From NCBI GenBank assembly GCA_944333305.1, contig CALVKV010000176.1:1-10229 (forward strand): 10,229 nucleotides of DNA, given 5' to 3'. Below are positions 7,061 to 10,229 of this stretch, in pieces. This DNA is from an uncultured Bacilli bacterium. GTDB lineage: Bacteria; Bacillota_I; Bacilli_A; RF39; UBA660. The notes below the pieces were generated by a model. That model was not told the DNA's origin. It worked only from the letters and a program-made list of their open reading frames with translations, and did not search any database. Position numbers and translations under genes: made by a program. Position 1 is the first letter of the stretch, and the number at the start of each line of letters is the position of its first letter.

Positions 7061-7721
7061 GTCTGTATCCCACCCCTCTGATCGTTTCAATCAAATCCGT
7101 GTCCAGTTTTCTCCGCAGGTTCATAATATGGATATTGACGGTTTTTTCTTCCCCGACGAAATCATAGCCCCACACTTCATTGAGCAGATTGTCCCGTGTA
7201 AATACCCGGCCTGGGTGGAGCATGAAAAGTTCCAGAAGCCCGTATTCCGTATGGGTAAGGGAAATGGACTTTCCGCTAACAGAAACCGAGTGGCTTTCCC
7301 TATCCAACCGGATATTTCCATAGGAAAGTGTGGTTGTGGCTTCTTGGCCCTCCCGTTCTTTTACCCGGCGCAAAACCGCCTCCACCCGCATGAGCACCAG
7401 CTTCACGGAGAAAGGTTTCGTGATGTAATCATCCACCTTTAATTCAAATGCCTTGACCTGGGCTTCTTCCTCGTCCAGTGCTGTCAGCATGATAATCGGC
7501 ACATTAGATTCCTGTCGGATCATCTCGCAGACTGTGTATCCGTCAATTTTGGGCATCATAATGTCCAGCAGGATAAGGGAAAAGGGCTTCTCTCGAAATT
7601 TTGTTATTCCCTCCAGGCCATCGCCTGCAACCTCTATGTTGTATCCGGCATCCGTCAGCAGCTCCGAAAGGATAGACTGGATGGCGGTTTCATCTTCGAT
7701 AATCAAAATTCGCTCACTCAA
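7044..7721 (-). CDS. OmpR/PhoB-family response regulator of system B
   Basis: Response regulator of 225 residues. The receiver (about 1-120) has acidic residues E9-D10, phospho-acceptor Asp53 in LLDIMMPKIDG, Thr80 and Lys102 in ITKPF. The usual GADD before the Lys motif is replaced by LKVDD, a mild variation. The winged-helix domain (about 130-223) has the normal TRDNLLNEVWG and TIRGVGYRL segments. The ATG at 7721 follows GAGGTG. The stop overlaps the kinase, so the pair is coupled. The same phased repeat lies in its own promoter and in that of the exporter, so it should activate both when phosphorylated. Its genomic pairing with a Vex-like exporter recalls pneumococcal VncRS-Vex, although the gene order differs. 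Confidence 0.93.
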   Translation of the reverse strand: MSERILIIEDETAIQSILSELLTDAGYNIEVAGDGLEGITKFREKPFSLILLDIMMPKIDGYTVCEMIRQESNVPIIMLTALDEEEAQVKAFELKVDDYITKPFSVKLVLMRVEAVLRRVKEREGQEATTTLSYGNIRLDRESHSVSVSGKSISLTHTEYGLLELFMLHPGRVFTRDNLLNEVWGYDFVGEEKTVNIHIMNLRRKLDTDLIETIRGVGYRLGKEN

Positions 7722-7738
7722 AATATCACCTCAATCGT

Positions 7739-7770
7739 ATTATAACATGACTTTATTTAGATTTGGTTTA
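7739..7770 (-). promoter_or_regulatory. Promoter and operator of the system B regulator
   Basis: Minus strand: TAAACCAAATC (7770-7760) and TAAATAAAGTC (7759-7749) are 11-bp tandem units, followed by a perfect -10 TATAAT at 7744-7739. The -35 position reads ACCAAA and lies inside the repeats. The first unit differs by one base from TAAATCAAATC in the exporter operator, in the same phase to the -10, which supports binding by the same regulator and autoregulation. Confidence 0.65.
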
Positions 7771-7856
7771 GAAGTGCGGATTCTTTTGTTCATATTATAC
7801 CTGAACTACGTTAGCAGAAAAAGTGTGCGAATTTGAATTTTGTATCTCTGCTATGT

Positions 7857-7891
7857 ACCCAGCCGGCACACGGCTGGGTTTCTTCTTTTTT
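7857..7891 (+). terminator. Intrinsic terminator pointing along the plus strand
   Basis: ACCCAGCCG, loop GCACA, CGGCTGGGT is a perfect 9-bp GC-rich stem followed by TTCTTCTTTTTT on the plus strand. On the minus strand the hairpin is followed by ACATAGC, so it is not a normal terminator for the minus-strand genes. No plus-strand gene is visible upstream. It may be left from a lost gene or end a short plus-strand transcript. Confidence 0.65.
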
Positions 7892-7898
7892 GAGGAAG

Positions 7899-8189
7899 TT
7901 AATAGGCCGGGGTGCCATACCCGTAAATCTCATAGTACCCAATGGGGTAGCTATTCTGGCGCACAGAATCACCAGAGTTACCTTCTACGGTGTAGACCCG
8001 GCCATTTTCCACTTTCTCCACAATGCCCACATGGTCGGATTCTCCGTCTTGGCCTCCATCGTCCCAATCAAAGAAGATGATGTCGCCAGGACGCGGTTCA
8101 TAGCTGTTGTCCTGCCACAGCCCGCGTTCCTGGAACCAGGGAACACCCTGGGTTGCGCAGGCTGCAAACTTCGGGATAACCCCAGCTTC
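7899..8189 (-). other. CHAP-domain remnant fused to the kinase of system C
   Basis: Residues 310-405 of the fused protein read EAGVIPKFAACATQGVPWF, then EPRPGDIIFFDWDDGGQDG, DHVGIVEKVENGRVYTVEGN and a GYGTPAY end. This is the C-terminal part of a CHAP peptidoglycan amidase of the type found next to the transfer genes of Tn1549/Tn916-like elements in gut Clostridia. The catalytic His (His362 in DHVGIV) and the downstream polar residues (EGN, 378-380) are present. The catalytic Cys, which lies far upstream in the family, is absent. The fragment should therefore have no hydrolase activity. Confidence 0.8.
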
Positions 8190-9116
8190 AATATAGCCGC
8201 CCTGCATGGTGATGATCTCACGGGCCAAATACAGGCCAATGCCGATACCATCCACCTCATGCACCGCTTCTTCCCGGTAAAACCGTTTGAAGATTGTAGC
8301 CTGTTCCTGTTCCGGGATGCCTCGGCCCGTGTCGGTCACATCAATTTTCCAGTACATTTCCCAATTCTGAACGGACACATGAATGCTGCCGCCAGCAGGC
8401 GTGTACTTCACCGCATTGTCCAGCAGATTGAACAGAGCCTCGGAAGTCCAACGGCTGTCATGGGAAATGGTCAGCCCCTCCGGGCAATCCACGGTCAGTT
8501 CAATGTTTTTCTTCTCCATCGGGGCCAGAATCCCGTTGATGGCGCTCACCAAAGTTTCCTCTATTAAAACGTCCTTTTTCTCCAGCGTAATCACACCAGC
8601 CTCCAGCCGGGAAGTTTTCACCATTGCCTGAATGAGAAAGTCCAGCTTGTCAAGCTGGCTGCCGGTTGCCTGCAAAAACTCCCGCCGCTGTTCCTCCGAA
8701 ATCGGACGGGTCAGCATGGTTTCATTGAGCATTTTCAGGTTGGCAATGGGGGTCTTGGTCTGGTGGGAAATGTCCGACAGCAGGGATTGGAGATCGGCCT
8801 TTTCCTTTGCGACTGTGTTCCGGTCCTTCTGCATGATGTTGTAGAGCCGTTCCAGACGGTGGCTGATTCTCGCCAGCAGCGTTTCCGCTTCATAGTCCAT
8901 TTCCGGCCGCGCGGCGCTGTCCATCATGTCATCCAGCGTCCGGCACAGGCTGTCGGTGAATAAGGTCAGCTTCTTTTGAAAATAGTGCAGGAAGATCCCG
9001 CCCCATACCAGAAACACAACGGTCAGCAGCCCGCCGTACAAAACCACCCGCAGATTTTTCGTGACCAGAAACAGGCCCAGCAGCACCAGAAAAGAGGTTG
9101 CCAGCAGGCCAACCAA
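7899..9116 (-). CDS. Damaged histidine kinase of system C, fused to a CHAP tail
   Basis: The kinase portion (1-309) has two membrane helices (about 2-19 and 28-45) with almost no outer loop, as in BceS-like intramembrane-sensing kinases. It also has the H-box LSDISHQTKTP with His118, N-box FNLLDNAVKYT, G1 DTGRG and G2 GIGIGL (290-295). It then reads ITMQGGYI and, instead of the final strands and the usual GSxFxxxLP end, continues as a CHAP fragment. The open frame can only start at TTG 9116, which has no good ribosome site. The natural start is ATG at 9159, in an ATGA overlap with the regulator stop, preceding MKLENLSVKKF, but that frame runs out of the kinase. One surplus base near 9126-9129 would explain this. 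The gene is probably a pseudogene, or else makes a poorly expressed chimera. Confidence 0.75.
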   Translation of the reverse strand: MVGLLATSFLVLLGLFLVTKNLRVVLYGGLLTVVFLVWGGIFLHYFQKKLTLFTDSLCRTLDDMMDSAARPEMDYEAETLLARISHRLERLYNIMQKDRNTVAKEKADLQSLLSDISHQTKTPIANLKMLNETMLTRPISEEQRREFLQATGSQLDKLDFLIQAMVKTSRLEAGVITLEKKDVLIEETLVSAINGILAPMEKKNIELTVDCPEGLTISHDSRWTSEALFNLLDNAVKYTPAGGSIHVSVQNWEMYWKIDVTDTGRGIPEQEQATIFKRFYREEAVHEVDGIGIGLYLAREIITMQGGYIEAGVIPKFAACATQGVPWFQERGLWQDNSYEPRPGDIIFFDWDDGGQDGESDHVGIVEKVENGRVYTVEGNSGDSVRQNSYPIGYYEIYGYGTPAY

Positions 9117-9155
9117 TGAGCCGCAGAAACTTTTTGACGGACAGATTTTCCAGCT

Positions 9156-9845
9156 TCATGCCTGCTCACCGCCAATCCACTGATAGCCCATACCATAGGC
9201 CGTCTTGATATACTTATGCTCGTCCGTTTCGATTTTCTTGCGAATACGGCTGATGATGGTGGTCAGGGTATGTTCGTCCACAAAGTCCCCGTCAATATCC
9301 CACAGTTTCTCTAAAATCTGCCGCTTGGTCAGGATAATCCGGGGGTTCTTCACGAACAGGAACAAGGTGCGGTATTCCTTCGGGGTGAAGTCCAGCGGTT
9401 CCCCGGCAAGAGACGCCCGCTGCTCGGAAAAGTCGATTTTCAGAAAGCCATCGTCAAACAGGTCGTGCCGGGGCGTGCGTAGTTCTAGATTGGCAAAGAC
9501 CGCCGCCACCTTCCTGCACAGCACTGTCACCGAAAAGGGCTTCGTCACATAGTCTGCGCCGCCTGCCTCATAGCCTTTGAGCATATCGCTCTCCTTGTCG
9601 TTGGCTGTGATGAAAATAATGTAGGTGTGCTGACCGCGTCCTCGGATTTCTTCGCAAAGGTCAAGCCCGCTGCCATCAGGCAGATTGATGTCCAGGAGCG
9701 CAACATCGAACTCGGTTTCTTTCAAATGGGAAACAGCGTCCTTGTGGTTATAGGCCGCTGTGATTTCATATCCATCAGACGCCAGGTTATATCCCAGAGT
9801 CCGGTTCAAAAGAGTATCGTCCTCCACAATCAGTATCTTTCTCAT
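9156..9845 (-). CDS. OmpR/PhoB-family response regulator of system C
   Basis: Response regulator of 229 residues, apparently intact. The receiver has E8-D9-D10, phospho-acceptor Asp52 in LLDINLPDGSG, Thr80 and Lys102 in VTKPF. The segment before the Lys reads AGGADYV in place of the usual AGADDYI. The winged-helix domain (about 130-226) contains FTPKEYRTLFLFV and TAYGMGYQWIG. The ATG at 9845 follows AGGAAGTGAG. Its stop overlaps the original kinase start. In related Clostridia such pairs are followed by an ABC transporter. Here no transporter follows, because the kinase gene runs straight into a CHAP fragment. If the kinase is dead, this regulator has lost its partner and could act unphosphorylated or be driven by another kinase. 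Confidence 0.92.
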   Translation of the reverse strand: MRKILIVEDDTLLNRTLGYNLASDGYEITAAYNHKDAVSHLKETEFDVALLDINLPDGSGLDLCEEIRGRGQHTYIIFITANDKESDMLKGYEAGGADYVTKPFSVTVLCRKVAAVFANLELRTPRHDLFDDGFLKIDFSEQRASLAGEPLDFTPKEYRTLFLFVKNPRIILTKRQILEKLWDIDGDFVDEHTLTTIISRIRKKIETDEHKYIKTAYGMGYQWIGGEQA

Positions 9846-9865
9846 GCGCTCACTTCCTTTATGTC

Positions 9866-9908
9866 ATTATACTATCTTTTAGTATAATAGGAAATGTTGC
9901 AGAAATGT
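9866..9908 (-). promoter_or_regulatory. Promoter and phased operator of the system C regulator
   Basis: Minus strand: ACATTTCTGCA then ACATTTCCTAT, with the ACATTTC core repeated at 11 bp (9908-9902 and 9897-9891), followed by -10 TATAAT at 9871-9866. The distances from the repeats to the -10 are 37 and 26, the same register as in the system B promoters. The -10 is also half of an inverted repeat ATTATACT/AGTATAAT, so a TATAAT also exists on the plus strand at 9883-9888. No -35 consensus is seen. Confidence 0.5.
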
Positions 9909-9946
9909 CCTAAACGGGAACGGACTGTAAAATATTTTGAAGAAAC

Positions 9947-10229
9947 TTACCATGTTATTATTGCTGTATCCGGGTGAATCAAAACTACCGGCACATGGTT
10001 CTTCTGTGCATATCTGACACACTGCATTGTACCGGATCGCAGATTCCGCCCATCATCATAAACTGCCACCAGGTAGTTGGCCTGATCTACCATGTAGCAA
10101 TTTCTCTTGACATAGCTCTCACGGCAATCTTCGTTTCCGATGACTTCTTTTTTGCTGCAATGTTGCAGGATAAACTCCATCCGGCGCTTGCTGCGCTGAT
10201 CCCACTTGGCATCATGGCCGACAAACGGC
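9947..10229 (-). CDS. DUF1273/SLOG-family protein, N-terminus off-window
   Basis: Partial gene: the frame is open to the right edge, and only the last 94 codons are visible. The sequence begins PFVGHDAKWDQRSKRR and continues through a Cys-rich middle to YVKRNCYMVDQANYLVAVYD, then SGTMQCVRYAQKNHVPVVLI. This matches the C-terminal half of the DUF1273 (YpsA-like) branch of the SLOG Rossmann-type superfamily: a KW motif, an R-N-xYMVD helix, a hydrophobic strand ending in YD, and a G-T helix start. The superfamily is proposed to bind nucleotide-derived ligands, but the function of this branch is unknown. It is common in conjugative elements of gut Clostridia, which fits the CHAP remnant downstream. 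It ends about 100 bases before the system C regulator. An internal ATG at 10180 is not the real start, because the homologous reading continues upstream of it. Confidence 0.75.
   Translation of the reverse strand, partial: PFVGHDAKWDQRSKRRMEFILQHCSKKEVIGNEDCRESYVKRNCYMVDQANYLVAVYDDGRNLRSGTMQCVRYAQKNHVPVVLIHPDTAIITW

Noticed and set aside
7833..8567. 244-residue open frame on the plus strand opposite the system C kinase
   Set aside because: It lies wholly antisense to a kinase and CHAP sequence with clear motifs. It has no recognisable domain or ribosome site and is low in coding character, a shadow frame.
7899..9116. The kinase-CHAP fusion as a purposeful new sensor-hydrolase
   Set aside because: The CHAP part lacks its catalytic Cys, the kinase part lacks its last strands and a proper start, and the CHAP tail would lie in the cytoplasm, away from peptidoglycan. 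Decay is the better reading.
9120..9135. A dnaX-like -1 slippery site (CAAAAAG) near the kinase frame break
   Set aside because: The shift needed to reach the kinase frame is +1, not -1, and the run has five A's, not six. A plain one-base insertion is simpler.
9947..10180. A complete 77-residue protein starting at the ATG at 10180
   Set aside because: The frame stays open to the window edge and the residues upstream (PFVGHDAKWDQRSK) belong to the same DUF1273 family, so the gene is truncated by the window, not short.
1..10229. CRISPR arrays, tRNA, rRNA or a riboswitch
   Set aside because: I saw no spaced long repeats, no cloverleaf-like tRNA sequence, no rRNA-like stretches and no recognised riboswitch core on either strand. 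Non-coding stretches are short and explained by promoters and terminators.

Overview
The window looks like accessory DNA from a gut-type Firmicute (class Clostridia, Lachnospiraceae/Oscillospiraceae-like). The evidence is the strong AGGAGG ribosome sites, frequent TTG starts, the protein families present, and a mosaic composition: the left 2 kb is AT-rich, the middle is near 50% GC and the right end is GC-richer. No species can be named from sequence alone. All recognised genes lie on the minus strand, so the transcribed order runs from right to left.

Right end (7899-10229). The window opens inside a DUF1273/SLOG-type protein gene, of which only the C-terminal half is present. An OmpR/PhoB response regulator (system C, 9156-9845) follows. 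Its partner kinase is damaged at both ends. The natural ATG start, which overlaps the regulator stop as ATGA, is in a different frame from the kinase body. The last part of the ATPase domain is replaced by the C-terminal 96 residues of a CHAP amidase of the kind carried by Tn1549/Tn916-like conjugative elements. The CHAP piece lacks its catalytic cysteine. This looks like a deletion scar at a short shared sequence in a former integrative element.

Middle (2033-7770). This is a complete two-component system (B: regulator 7044-7721, kinase 5636-7060) followed by a three-gene ABC exporter: two FtsX/MacB-type permeases (4202-5551 and 2875-4188) and an ATPase (2225-2857) resembling pneumococcal Vex2. 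The regulator promoter and the permease promoter carry the same 11-bp-phased operator, TAAAYCAAA, in the same register to the -10 box. System B therefore very likely controls itself and the exporter. The permease promoter sits inside the left arm of a terminator-like hairpin whose right arm holds the permease ribosome site. A start-less 63-codon ORF and a terminator end the operon.

Left end (1-1878). This is a second complete two-component system (A: regulator 1148-1819, kinase 51-1151). Its own operator, tandem TTTGAG at 11-bp spacing, occurs upstream of the regulator and again over the kinase stop codon. That second copy implies that the main target of system A starts just beyond the left edge.

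Together the window is a stack of envelope-stress or antimicrobial-peptide-type sensing modules, each with its own phased operator, next to remnants of a conjugative element. The substrate of the exporter and the signals of all three kinases cannot be read from the sequence.
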